This document shows positions 1 through 7,981 of a stretch of 39,210 bases of DNA, piece after piece. Position numbers and translations under genes: made by a program. The notes beneath the pieces are model-generated. The model made no database searches, was not told the DNA's origin, and saw only the letters and a list, made by a program, of their open reading frames with translations. How positions within the stretch are numbered: position 1 is the stretch's first letter; every line of letters starts with the position of its first letter. This DNA comes from Mycobacterium hubeiense (GTDB lineage: Bacteria > Actinomycetota > Actinomycetes > Mycobacteriales > Mycobacteriaceae): assembly GCF_002838065.1 (NCBI RefSeq), contig NZ_PIZU01000042.1, positions 1-39,210 of the forward strand, given 5' to 3'.

Positions 1-1654
1 CCACACCGAGGCTCATCCACAGGTTCTGATCATTCCTCGCGGCGTCTTCGTTAGTGTCGATTACTGAGAAGAGCCCTCGGGTATTGGTCAATCCCGCATC
101 TTCCCGCGGATTGTCGAGCGCGTCGAATCCGCGAGTGCTGTCGAGGTTGTTGCTCATCATGTCGTCGAGGTAGGGCTTGTTGGCCTCGGCGAGCGCTTTG
201 GTGAGTTCGGGATTGACCTGGCCGAGAGACTGACCGTCGGTCCCGGCGATGTTGAGCAGCTTGTCAGAGTGCGAGCCCGCCCATAGATCGACTGCGTTCA
301 GGGTTTCCCCCGCCCGCGTGGCTTGGGCCAGCTGGGTGGGGTCGGTTAGGTCGGTGGGGTTGGCGACCGGGGCTGTGCCGTGTAAGAGACTGCCGGCGGC
401 GGCTCCGCCATCGGCCCATTGATGGGTCATGAGGTTCTCGATGAACTTGTCGTTCGGCGGCTTGCTACCTTCGCCCGCCAGCGCGTCGTACACCGCGAAC
501 TGGTCGCGACCTGCGGCCGACAGCATGTCCTGCAACACCGGATCAACCTGCCCCTTGACCAATGGCACCGCATCCGGCGGAACCTTCGAATTGTCAAGCA
601 TGATCTCGGCTTGCTTGAGCATGTGCTGATCGAAGCTAGTGCCTTGCTGCAACGCCGGGTTGCCCTTGTCCACCATCGCGGCTAGGTCGCGAAGCTCCTG
701 GCGCGCCTGTGGATAAACCCCCGCCCCGACGTTCGTCTTCTCGAAGTTCAACGGGAATTTCGTGAGATCGCGTCGGACGGCGTCAGGGAGGGCATCGAAA
801 CTGCCCCGCGCTGGCACGTAACCGGCATCGCCAGGTTTGAGTGACGGGTCAATCCCGGCCGCGCTGATGTGTTCGTTCGACACCAGCTGCAGGGCGTCTT
901 GGAGCCGACCCCCATCAGTTCCAAGTTTGTCCATCAGCGCACGAATCTCGGGTGTGCTCTTGCCATCTAGCGATCGTGACAGCTGATGCAGGTACTCCAT
1001 CTGGCTGGCGGGGAGTACGAGGTTGCCGCGCTGTAGTGCCGCGAGCTGCTCGGGGGTTAGTGTGGTGTTCTCAGCCAGGCGTTCCGATTCCTCAGGGGTC
1101 AGTTGCCCGTCCTGTAACGAGGTGCCGTCGGCGGCGCCTCGTTCAGCGGGCGTCGCCGGATCGCCGCCCGTCGCGGCGGTCAGCACCCGCGCCAAGTCCG
1201 CGTCGGCTTCTTCTGCGTTGGCCAGCACCGTAACTATTCGGTTTTCCAAGTCTTCGATTTTGTCCACCAACGCCTGGACTTCCGCCTCATCCCACCCTGT
1301 TGTATCTGGTGGAATCACCGTGTTGGTGGCCGTGTCGATCGTCACTGCCGGACTCGCGGCGGCGTCCTGGAGGATGGCATCGAGGTCATTCTTGACCGTC
1401 CGCACGTCTTGCGCAGATTTCTGTGCGCCCAGAGACACCAGGAACGACTCTTTTGCCGTCATGTCCAGCTTGGTGGCAGAGCGCTCAGTCGCCTGCTTTG
1501 CGGCCTCGCCGGCTTCACCCTTCCAAGTCGAAAACACCTGCAAATTGCGCAGGGCCTGGGCCTGCTCGCCACTCGTGCGGGCGCGTTGTGCCGCCGCTTC
1601 TGAGACTTCGTCGATCTGTTCAGGCTGCCATCGCTGAACGTCGGCCAGCGACAT
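1..1654 (-). CDS. Large ESX-associated protein of the 'MSLADVQRW' family, C-terminus beyond window
   Basis: The frame is open from the start codon to the window edge, giving at least 551 residues with no stop. The protein opens MSLADVQRWQPEQIDEVSEA, is helical and rich in Ala, Glu and Gln over the first ~200 residues, and has W35 in a KGEAGEAAK context that recalls a WXG-type hairpin. From memory it resembles mycobacterial proteins annotated as 'TPR repeat region-containing protein' (Rv0026/Rv2077c type), which sit next to a small EspC-like gene as here. I see no signal peptide. The ATG at 1654 was chosen. A GTG at 1660 is the only other start, because an in-frame TGA (1666-1664), which is also the end of the upstream gene, closes the frame. 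The likely role is an ESX substrate or toxin-like partner. That is inference from family and neighbour; no catalytic motif is visible in the part present. Confidence 0.75.
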   Translation of the reverse strand, partial: MSLADVQRWQPEQIDEVSEAAAQRARTSGEQAQALRNLQVFSTWKGEAGEAAKQATERSATKLDMTAKESFLVSLGAQKSAQDVRTVKNDLDAILQDAAASPAVTIDTATNTVIPPDTTGWDEAEVQALVDKIEDLENRIVTVLANAEEADADLARVLTAATGGDPATPAERGAADGTSLQDGQLTPEESERLAENTTLTPEQLAALQRGNLVLPASQMEYLHQLSRSLDGKSTPEIRALMDKLGTDGGRLQDALQLVSNEHISAAGIDPSLKPGDAGYVPARGSFDALPDAVRRDLTKFPLNFEKTNVGAGVYPQARQELRDLAAMVDKGNPALQQGTSFDQHMLKQAEIMLDNSKVPPDAVPLVKGQVDPVLQDMLSAAGRDQFAVYDALAGEGSKPPNDKFIENLMTHQWADGGAAAGSLLHGTAPVANPTDLTDPTQLAQATRAGETLNAVDLWAGSHSDKLLNIAGTDGQSLGQVNPELTKALAEANKPYLDDMMSNNLDSTRGFDALDNPREDAGLTNTRGLFSVIDTNEDAARNDQNLWMSLGV

Positions 1655-1663
1655 CCCCACGGG

Positions 1664-1989
1664 TCAGAGCCCCATGTCGTCGCTCAGTTTGCTGGCGGCG
1701 CTGTCGATATTAGAAGCCTGCTGGTCATCGGTTGTCACATAACGCGCCGCGGCCGCCCGGAAGTCCCCGGCGTGCCCTGCCAGTTCGGCATACAGATCAG
1801 CCGACTCCTGTTCCCACTTCGTCGCCGCCGAGGCCAGCGCAGCGGCACTCGTCCCAATCCATCCGGCTGAGCAGCGCCCATGCGTTCGTGGGCGGAAGCG
1901 TGCCCCGCTCGCAGGTTGTCACCGGCCAGATCAACATGATCGGCGGCCATCCGCACATCTACAGGATCTACGCGCAAATCCTCAGACAA
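1664..1989 (-). pseudogene. EspC/WXG100-like type VII secretion protein, frameshifted
   Basis: The frame starts at TTG (1989) with a good ribosome-binding site (AAAGGGGG, 5-6 nt away) and encodes MSEDLRVDPVDVRMAADHVD and so on, typical of the DUF2580/EspC-like ESX family. After QPD (about residue 40) the frame switches to Arg-rich nonsense and stops at 1735. The other frame continues sensibly as TSAAALASAATKWEQESADL through to ...SKLSDDMGL and TGA at 1664-1666. Adding one A to the plus strand near 1860-1862 (CCAATCCATCC to CCAATCCAATCC) restores QPDWIGTSAAAL, which is the expected W-x-G turn, and gives a normal 108-aa product. The gene is therefore either a recent pseudogene or carries a sequencing error. 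It lies 9 bp upstream of the large ESX-associated gene and is probably co-transcribed with it. Confidence 0.8.
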
Positions 1990-2074
1990 TCAGACCCCCT
2001 TTTAGCGAAACAGGACGCGGTAGTAGTTTGCTGGATGAGTTTAGCATCACCGGTCTGCACCGAGCGTCGCCAAA

Positions 2075-2089
2075 ATCTGCAGCAGATTA
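2075..2089. repeat. 15-bp pseudo-palindrome upstream of the EspC-like gene
   Basis: AATCTGC-A-GCAGATT has perfect 7-bp arms around one central base. It lies about 85 bp upstream of the TTG start, in an AT-richer intergenic stretch (1990-2186) that otherwise shows nothing definite. It could be an operator, but I recognise no known regulator's site. Confidence 0.35.
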
Positions 2090-2186
2090 TGGGAAAGCAA
2101 GGGATAACGACGGAGCAAGATTCCGTTTGACCGGCTGGTGGGGGCACAGGGCTGAGTGGCTTGTGTCGTTCCGATTGCGGTGCAAG

Positions 2187-3062
2187 TTATGCCCCTGCGG
2201 ATCTGGTGTCCTGTGGCGCGGCATTCGGTGGCAAGACGATCTCAGCGATCCCTTCTGGCGTGGTCAGCAACGCTGTGTCTCGGCGAGTCGGGATGTTAGG
2301 AAGATTCCGCGTGAACGCTGGCAGCATCGAATGGTGACTTGCACCGCCGACAGCAAGTACGGAGTTGGCTATTGCCAGTGGCGTCGACCAGCGTTGGCTA
2401 CGCAAAATCAGGTAGACGCGCGCGACATTTCCAAACGCCATCACCGCGTTCATCGTGTGCAGGGCCGCCTTGTTGTGTGCGTAACTGTCCAGGCAAACCA
2501 ACATCGGCCGCAGATCGCGGCCCTTGCTAATTTTGTCGGCGCGTGATTCGCAGTCATATATGAGGCGGTCCGCGTCATGGGGCCAGTCGCCGAAATAGGT
2601 AGGCGAATCCCAATTTTGGTGTGGCCGCGGGCCATAGATCATTACCCGCGCATCACTGGCGGTGACACTCGCCGCAATCACCGGCCACACGTCGCGGCCG
2701 CCGTCGTTCCTGATGTTGTCGAGTAGCAACAACACCGGATGGGTGGCGTCGAAGGTAAACGTTGCGAGCGGCTTGCATGCTGGGTCGGTGCCGATGCCAA
2801 TCGTTAAGCCCGCATCAGGCTGTGGCAGCACCAGATCAGGCGCATACCACCGATAGCGTGCCGGATCGATCGCCTCGAACGGTGGCATCCGCAGGATCTT
2901 GAAGATCTGCTTAGGCGAGGTTCCCGCTGCCGATGCGAGATCGTTCACATGAACACCGGCGACTCGCGCCTGCCGGATTAGTTGCTCCAACCGAAAATCC
3001 AGCCGATTGCGTTCCGTGGCGACATCACGAACTTGCTGGATAAGCGCCCGTTCCTCCGCCAC
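2187..3062 (-). CDS. HTH protein with a degenerate FtsK/EccC-like ATPase module
   Basis: 291 aa. Residues ~1-30 look like a coiled coil (MAEERALIQQVRDVATERNR). Residues ~32-58 form a helix-turn-helix (GVHVNDLASAAGTSPKQIFK). The remainder follows the order of an FtsK/SpoIIIE-type domain: 'LTIGIGTDP', then a hydrophobic strand 'HPVLLLLDNIRNDGGRDVW' where a Walker A loop would be, then 'RPMLVCLDSY' at the Walker B position, 'ARVYLILRSQRWSTPLAIAN' resembling the ILATQRP motif, and a C-terminal 'ALLTTPEGIAEIVLP'. The Gly-Lys-Ser/Thr of Walker A is absent and the Walker B acid pair is D-S, so ATP hydrolysis is unlikely. The fold assignment is inference from pattern only. The GTG start has no Shine-Dalgarno but has TAGCAT 8 nt upstream, suggesting a leaderless mRNA. 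It lies upstream of the EspC-like gene on the same strand. Confidence 0.6.
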   Translation of the reverse strand: MAEERALIQQVRDVATERNRLDFRLEQLIRQARVAGVHVNDLASAAGTSPKQIFKILRMPPFEAIDPARYRWYAPDLVLPQPDAGLTIGIGTDPACKPLATFTFDATHPVLLLLDNIRNDGGRDVWPVIAASVTASDARVMIYGPRPHQNWDSPTYFGDWPHDADRLIYDCESRADKISKGRDLRPMLVCLDSYAHNKAALHTMNAVMAFGNVARVYLILRSQRWSTPLAIANSVLAVGGASHHSMLPAFTRNLPNIPTRRDTALLTTPEGIAEIVLPPNAAPQDTRSAGA

Positions 3063-3070
3063 GAAACGGG

Positions 3071-3076
3071 ATGCTA
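3071..3076 (-). promoter_or_regulatory. Candidate leaderless -10 box (TAGCAT)
   Basis: TAGCAT lies 8 nt before the GTG at 3062, fitting TANNNT, and there is no Shine-Dalgarno. It supports the chosen start of the HTH/FtsK-like gene. Confidence 0.35.
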
Positions 3077-3123
3077 CACGTGCGGAGTTTTACTGGGGCA
3101 ACATGTTTGGCGCAGAAGGCGGC

Positions 3124-3891
3124 TTAGCGTTGGCCGCCCGAGCGCACGCCCAGCAGCACGTCCTCCCAGGCCGGCACGGGCGGCTTGCCCTTGCGGCTGC
3201 GCGGCCTGGGCTCTTCGACCGGCTCGGGTTCGGGCGCCGGCGCCGGGGGCTCGGGGGTTTCGAAGTCGAGCTGGGCCACCGGCGCCACCGGCCGCAGCGG
3301 CCGGTTGAAGTCGGGGTCGATTAGCTCGCACGCCGCATCGTCGAGTGCGGTCACGGTGCCGCCGTGCGCGCCGGGGCTGTACCGGAAATGCGCGAGATTG
3401 TCCGACCTACCCGCTGTCCACCCCAGCCGCACAGTCCAGCGAGCGTCCTCGTTGCGCCACGCATCCCACGTGGTCGCGTCGGGATCCAACCCGCGCGCGA
3501 TGAGCGCTGTCGTCACGGTTTCCAGCAGCGTCAGCACCGACGGTCCGTCGGCAAGCACCGGGTGCGCGGCCGTTGCCAGCTCCGCTGCGCGGGCGCGCTC
3601 CAACAACACCGGATGCGCGAACCTCTCGACCCGCTCGATCGGGACACCTGCCGAAGCGGCTATCTGCTCGACGGACGCGCCCGCCCGGATCTTGGCTTGA
3701 ATCTCCTTGGGGCGCAACATGGTCGGGACCTCGGCATCGTTTCGGGATTGGCTCGAACCGGCTTTGTCGCCACGTATCGCGGCGCGCAACCGATCGTCGG
3801 CACGCAGGGCGAACGTCTCGCTGGAGTCGTCAGTTTCGCAGATGATCCGTTTGCCATCGACGTCGAGCCCGACGACCTTGAGTTCCCGCAT
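3124..3891 (-). CDS. sepH: Cell division protein SepH (DUF3071)
   Basis: 255 aa. Members of this actinobacterial family bind FtsZ and promote its assembly at the division site. The N-terminal ~165 residues are the DUF3071 domain, opening MRELKVVGLDVDGKRIICET, and contain a helix-turn-helix at about residues 65-95 (EIQAKIRAGASVEQIAASAG). The C-terminal third is a Pro/Glu-rich low-complexity tail (PAPAPEPEPVEEPRPRSR) ending in the short segment VPAWEDVLLGVRSGG, as in other SepH proteins. The start is an ATG preceded by a strong GGAGGAGG ribosome-binding site. The gene corresponds in sequence and position to Rv0883c of M. tuberculosis, downstream of serC on the same strand with an 88-bp gap that could hold its own promoter. 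Confidence 0.9.
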   Translation of the reverse strand: MRELKVVGLDVDGKRIICETDDSSETFALRADDRLRAAIRGDKAGSSQSRNDAEVPTMLRPKEIQAKIRAGASVEQIAASAGVPIERVERFAHPVLLERARAAELATAAHPVLADGPSVLTLLETVTTALIARGLDPDATTWDAWRNEDARWTVRLGWTAGRSDNLAHFRYSPGAHGGTVTALDDAACELIDPDFNRPLRPVAPVAQLDFETPEPPAPAPEPEPVEEPRPRSRKGKPPVPAWEDVLLGVRSGGQR

Positions 3892-3979
3892 AACCGACCT
3901 CCTCCGGGCCTGACAATGGCCCGATTAGCAGGTCACCCTACTGCGTTATCTACTCGTTACCGTGTAGACACGCCGCAGG

Positions 3980-5092
3980 TCAGAGCCGTTCCACCACCCA
4001 GTCGACGCAACGGGTCAGTGCGCTGACGTCATCGGGGTCGACGGCCGCGAACATCGCGATCCGCAGCTGGTTGCGGCCGAGTTTGCGGTACGGCTCGGTG
4101 TCGACGATGCCGTTGGCCCGTAGCACCTTCGCCACGGCCCCAGCGTCTACGTCGTCGGAGAAGTCGATGGTGCCGACCACCTGCGAGCGCAGCTCGGGGT
4201 CGGTGACAAACGGTGTGGCGAACGGCGAGGCCTCCGCCCAGGAGTACAGCCGCTGCGACGAGTCGGCGGTGCGCTTGACCGCCCAGTCCAGTCCGCCGTT
4301 GCTCAGCATCCAGTCCAGCTGCTCGGCGAGCAGGATCAGCGTGCCGATCGCCGGCGTGTTGTAGGTCTGGTTCTTGGTGCTGTTCTCCAGCGCGATCGGC
4401 AGCGACAGGAAGTCGGGCACCCAGCGTCCGGAGGCCGCGATCGCCTCGATGCGGGCCAGCGCGGCGGGACTGACAATCGCCAGCCACAACCCGCCGTCAC
4501 CGGCGAGATTCTTCTGCGGCGCAAAGTAGTACGCGTCGGCATCGGTGATGTCGACGGGCAGCCCGCCGGCCGCGGACGTGGCGTCGATGACGATCAACGC
4601 GTCGCCGGAACCCTCCGGCCGCTGCACCGGCACCGCCACACCGGTCGAGGTTTCGTTGTGCGCCCAGGCGATGACGTCGACCGACGGGTCGGACTGCGGC
4701 TTGGGCGCGCTGCCCGGCTCGGACTTGATGACGACGGGATCGCCGACGAACGGGTTCTTGGCGACGGCCGAGGCGAACTTCGAGCTGAACTCGCCGTAGG
4801 TCAGGTGCAGCGAGCGCTTGTCGATCAAACCGAACGCCGCCGCATCCCAGAACGCTGTCGAGCCGCCGTTGCCGAGGATCACCTCGTAGTCGTCGGGTAG
4901 CGAGAACAGCTGCCGTACACCCTCGCGGACTCGGCCCACCAGATTCTTCACCGGAGCCTGGCGGTGCGACGTGCCGAACAGGTCGCCCGCGGCGGCAAGC
5001 GCCTGCAGTTGCTCCGGCCGCACCTTGGAGGGGCCGGAGCCGAAGCGTCCGTCTTTCGGCTTGAGGTCGGCGGGAATGGTGAGTTCGGCCAT
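3980..5092 (-). CDS. serC: Phosphoserine aminotransferase
   Basis: 370 aa. The enzyme converts 3-phosphohydroxypyruvate and glutamate to O-phosphoserine and 2-oxoglutarate in serine biosynthesis, using pyridoxal phosphate in the cytosol. K194 in FAPQKNLAGDGGLW is the Schiff-base lysine. The phosphate-binding segment GNGGSTAFWDA (~74-84) and the N-terminal FGSGPSKVR are typical of the actinobacterial SerC branch. The length matches the family. The ATG at 5092 has no clear Shine-Dalgarno but has TAGGCT 7 nt upstream, so the message may be leaderless. The upstream neighbour is divergent, with 167 bp between the two starts. Confidence 0.95.
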   Translation of the reverse strand: MAELTIPADLKPKDGRFGSGPSKVRPEQLQALAAAGDLFGTSHRQAPVKNLVGRVREGVRQLFSLPDDYEVILGNGGSTAFWDAAAFGLIDKRSLHLTYGEFSSKFASAVAKNPFVGDPVVIKSEPGSAPKPQSDPSVDVIAWAHNETSTGVAVPVQRPEGSGDALIVIDATSAAGGLPVDITDADAYYFAPQKNLAGDGGLWLAIVSPAALARIEAIAASGRWVPDFLSLPIALENSTKNQTYNTPAIGTLILLAEQLDWMLSNGGLDWAVKRTADSSQRLYSWAEASPFATPFVTDPELRSQVVGTIDFSDDVDAGAVAKVLRANGIVDTEPYRKLGRNQLRIAMFAAVDPDDVSALTRCVDWVVERL

Positions 5093-5099
5093 GTGTGCA

Positions 5100-5105
5100 A
5101 GCCTA
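5100..5105 (-). promoter_or_regulatory. Candidate leaderless -10 box for serC (TAGGCT)
   Basis: On the minus strand TAGGCT is followed by 7 nt and then the serC ATG. This is the TANNNT geometry of mycobacterial leaderless promoters. Confidence 0.45.
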
Positions 5106-5169
5106 GAGATGCGCCGCTCGGCGCAGACATGCGACTCTTGAGATCTCGGCGTTGTGACGTCCGTCTCAG

Positions 5170-5208
5170 CGGAGGTATCGGGGGATGGACATTTACCCGA
5201 TACCTCCG
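5170..5208. repeat. Perfect 13-bp inverted repeat between serC and the diiron oxygenase gene
   Basis: CGGAGGTATCGGG (5170-5182) and CCCGATACCTCCG (5196-5208) are exact reverse complements separated by 13 bp (GGATGGACATTTA). The element lies between divergent genes, 51 bp upstream of the oxygenase ATG. A terminator role is unlikely because no gene converges on it. It could be an operator with half-sites about 26 bp apart, or a stem-loop in the oxygenase leader. Confidence 0.75.
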
Positions 5209-5259
5209 GTACCGTTGTACATCAAGCCGGTCAATGTAAACCTCATAGGAGGGTACCGA

Positions 5260-6288
5260 ATGGCCCAGAAGACGGCTCGCACCCGCATGGTTCGGCGCTG
5301 GCGACGCAATATGGATGTCAGCGACGACCCCGCCTACGTCGAGATGCTCACCACACTGTCCGAGGGGTCGGTGCGGCGCAATTTCAATCCCTACACCGAC
5401 ATTGACTGGGACGCCCCCGAGTTCGCCGTCGTGCCCAACGACGAGCGCTGGATCCTGCCGAAGACCGACCCGTTCGGCCGGCACCCGTGGTACCAGTCCC
5501 AGCCCAAGGAACGGCAGATCGAGATCGGCATGTGGCGACAGGCCAACGTCGCCAAGGTCGGTCTGCACTTCGAGTCGATTCTGATCCGCGGACTGATGGA
5601 GTACGCGTTCTGGACGCCCAACGGCTCACCGGAATACCGGTACTGCCTGCACGAGGCGGTCGAAGAGTGCAACCACACCATGATGTTCCAGGAGATGGTG
5701 AACCGCATCGGCGCCGACGTGCCGGGCATGCCGCGGCTGCTCAAGTGGGTTCAGCCGGTCATCCCGCTGGTCGCCGGCCCGCTGCCGATCCCGTTCTGGT
5801 TCGGCATCCTCGCCGGCGAGGAGCCCATCGACCACACCCAGAAGAACGTCCTGCGCGAGGGCAAGGCGCTGCACCCCATCATGGAGAAGGTGATGGCCAT
5901 CCACGTCGCGGAGGAGGCCCGTCACATCTCGTTCGCGCACGAGTACCTGCGTAAGCGCCTCCCGCATCTGCCTCGGCGCAAGCGGTTCTGGTTGTCGATC
6001 TACGTGCCGCTGACCATGCGGATCCTGTGCTCGGCGATCATCGTGCCGCCACGGGCGTTCTGGAAGGAATTCGACATCCCGCGCTCGGTGCGCAAGGAGG
6101 TGTTCTTCCGATCGCCGGAGTCCCGTCAGATGCTGCGCGACATGTTCGGCGATGTTCGGATGCTGTGCCATGACACCGGCCTGATGAATCCGATCTCGAA
6201 GCTGATGTGGCGGATCTGCAAGATCGACGGACCGCCCAGCCGCTATCGCAGCGAGCCGCAGCGCCAGCACGTGGTGACCGCCGCGTAG
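5260..6288 (+). CDS. AurF-like diiron oxygenase (Rv0885-type)
   Basis: 342 aa. It belongs to the AurF/p-aminobenzoate N-oxygenase-like diiron family, related to ferritin-fold oxygenases. Two carboxylate-histidine motifs are visible, E136-x-x-H139 (EECNH) and E219-x-x-H222 (EEARH), with an earlier Glu in the LHFESILIRGLMEYA helix as a further likely iron ligand. The substrate is unknown. The start is the ATG at 5260, preceded by a clear AGGAGG (5247-5252). An in-frame extension to 5185 would run through the inverted repeat and lacks a ribosome site. fprB begins 13 bp after the stop, so a reductase is co-transcribed and could supply electrons (inference). It corresponds to M. tuberculosis Rv0885, a conserved protein of unknown role. 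Confidence 0.85.
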   Translation: MAQKTARTRMVRRWRRNMDVSDDPAYVEMLTTLSEGSVRRNFNPYTDIDWDAPEFAVVPNDERWILPKTDPFGRHPWYQSQPKERQIEIGMWRQANVAKVGLHFESILIRGLMEYAFWTPNGSPEYRYCLHEAVEECNHTMMFQEMVNRIGADVPGMPRLLKWVQPVIPLVAGPLPIPFWFGILAGEEPIDHTQKNVLREGKALHPIMEKVMAIHVAEEARHISFAHEYLRKRLPHLPRRKRFWLSIYVPLTMRILCSAIIVPPRAFWKEFDIPRSVRKEVFFRSPESRQMLRDMFGDVRMLCHDTGLMNPISKLMWRICKIDGPPSRYRSEPQRQHVVTAA

Positions 6289-6301
6289 TGCGGAGCGCAC
6301 T

Positions 6302-7978
6302 GTGCCCCATGTGATCACCCAGTCGTGCTGCAGCGACGGGTCCTGCGTCTACGCGTGTCCGGTGAACTGCATTCACCCGACGCCGGACGAGCCGGGCTTC
6401 GCCACGGCCGAGATGCTCTACATCGACCCGGCCGCATGCGTCGACTGCGGAGCGTGCGTGAGCGCCTGCCCGGTCGGCGCGATCGCACCCGACACCAAGC
6501 TGGAGCCCAAACAGCTGCCGTTCGTCGAACTGAACGCGGCGTACTACCCGAAGCGCGAGGGCAAGGTGCCGCCGACGTCCAAGCTGGCGCCGGTGCTCGA
6601 AGCGCCCGTGGTGTACCCACGCGGCGACGGTCCGTTGACGGTGGCGATCATCGGATCCGGCCCTGCGGCCATGTACGCCGCCGACGAATTGCTGACCCAG
6701 AAAGGCGTGCGGGTCAACGTCTTCGAGAAGTTGCCGACGCCCTACGGGCTGGTGCGCGCCGGCGTGGCGCCCGACCATCAGAGCACCAAACAGGTGACGC
6801 GGCTCTTCGACAGAATCGCCGGGCGACGGGAATTCCGGTTCTTCCTCAACGTCGAGGTGGGCAGGCACGTGAGCCACGCCGAGCTGCTGGCGCACCACCA
6901 CGCCGTGCTGTATGCCGTTGGCGCGCCCAACGATCGGCGCCTCGACATCGACGGGATGGGTCTGCCCGGCACCGGCACCGCCACCGAGCTGGTCGCGTGG
7001 ATCAACGGCCATCCCGAATACACTGATCTGCCAGTCGATTTGAGCCACGAGCGGGTGGTCATCGTCGGCAACGGCAACGTCGCCCTCGACGTCGCCCGCA
7101 TTCTGACCGCCGATCCGGATGCATTGGCGCGCACCGACATCTCCGATCATGCGCTGGCCGCGCTGCGCGAATCGCGTGTGCAGGAGGTGGTGATCGCGGC
7201 ACGCCGCGGACCCGCCCAGTCCGCGTTCACGCTGCCGGAGCTGATCGGCTTGACGTCGACGTGCGATGTCGTACTCGACGCGGCCGACCACGAATTGGTC
7301 GTTCGCGACCTCAGCGTCACCGAGGATCCGTTGACCCGCAACAAGCTCGAGATCCTCACCAAGCTCGGCGACGCGTCGGCCCCGATCATGCGACCGCGCA
7401 TCCGGCTGGCGTATCGGTTGACGCCACGGCGGGTGCTGGGCGAACGGCGCGCGTCCGGCATCGAGTTCGTTGTCACCGGCACCGACGAGGTGCGTCGCAT
7501 CGACGCCGGCCTCGTGCTGACGTCAATCGGCTACCGCGGCAAGCCAATTGCCGATCTGCCGTTCGACGAGTCCGCAGCCGTGGTGCCCAACGACGGCGGC
7601 CGCGTCATCGACGCCGACGGCCGACCGGTGCCGGGCAGCTACGTCGCCGGCTGGATCAAACGCGGCCCGACGGGCTTCATCGGCACCAACAAATCGTGCG
7701 CGGCCGAAACCGTGCGCAACCTCGTCGCCGACTACAACGCCGGGCTGCTCGCCGCGCCGAACGCTCGGGCCTCGGCGCTGGAGAAGCTGATTCGCAGCCG
7801 CCAGCCCGACGTCGTCGACGCCTCCGGCTGGAAGGCCATCGACGCCGCGGAGATCTCCCGCGGCGGCGACGACCGTCCCCGTGACAAGTTCACCACCGTC
7901 GCCGACATGCTGGCCGCGGCATCGACGGCACCCGCCCCGTCGATGCGTGAGCGCCTGCTCGCCGGCTTGCGGCGCTGA
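6302..7978 (+). CDS. fprB: Ferredoxin-fused NADPH-ferredoxin reductase FprB
   Basis: 558 aa. An N-terminal 7Fe-type ferredoxin domain (residues ~1-65) has cysteines C9, C15, C19, C23, C46, C49, C52 and C56, including CVDCGACVSACP. It is followed by an adrenodoxin-reductase-like flavoprotein. The FAD-binding motif GSGPAA starts at G118, and the NADP-binding GNGNVALDVAR starts near residue 256. The enzyme passes electrons from NADPH through FAD to iron-sulfur clusters. The GTG start at 6302 (MPHVITQ) is at the expected place for this family. It lies 13 bp downstream of the diiron oxygenase, which suggests an electron-transfer pair. Equivalent to Rv0886. Confidence 0.93.
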   Translation: MPHVITQSCCSDGSCVYACPVNCIHPTPDEPGFATAEMLYIDPAACVDCGACVSACPVGAIAPDTKLEPKQLPFVELNAAYYPKREGKVPPTSKLAPVLEAPVVYPRGDGPLTVAIIGSGPAAMYAADELLTQKGVRVNVFEKLPTPYGLVRAGVAPDHQSTKQVTRLFDRIAGRREFRFFLNVEVGRHVSHAELLAHHHAVLYAVGAPNDRRLDIDGMGLPGTGTATELVAWINGHPEYTDLPVDLSHERVVIVGNGNVALDVARILTADPDALARTDISDHALAALRESRVQEVVIAARRGPAQSAFTLPELIGLTSTCDVVLDAADHELVVRDLSVTEDPLTRNKLEILTKLGDASAPIMRPRIRLAYRLTPRRVLGERRASGIEFVVTGTDEVRRIDAGLVLTSIGYRGKPIADLPFDESAAVVPNDGGRVIDADGRPVPGSYVAGWIKRGPTGFIGTNKSCAAETVRNLVADYNAGLLAAPNARASALEKLIRSRQPDVVDASGWKAIDAAEISRGGDDRPRDKFTTVADMLAAASTAPAPSMRERLLAGLRR

Positions 7979-7981
7979 GCC

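Noticed and set aside
5185..5259. 25-codon N-terminal extension of the diiron oxygenase
   Set aside because: It would begin inside the inverted repeat, has no ribosome site, and AGGAGG sits correctly before the ATG at 5260.
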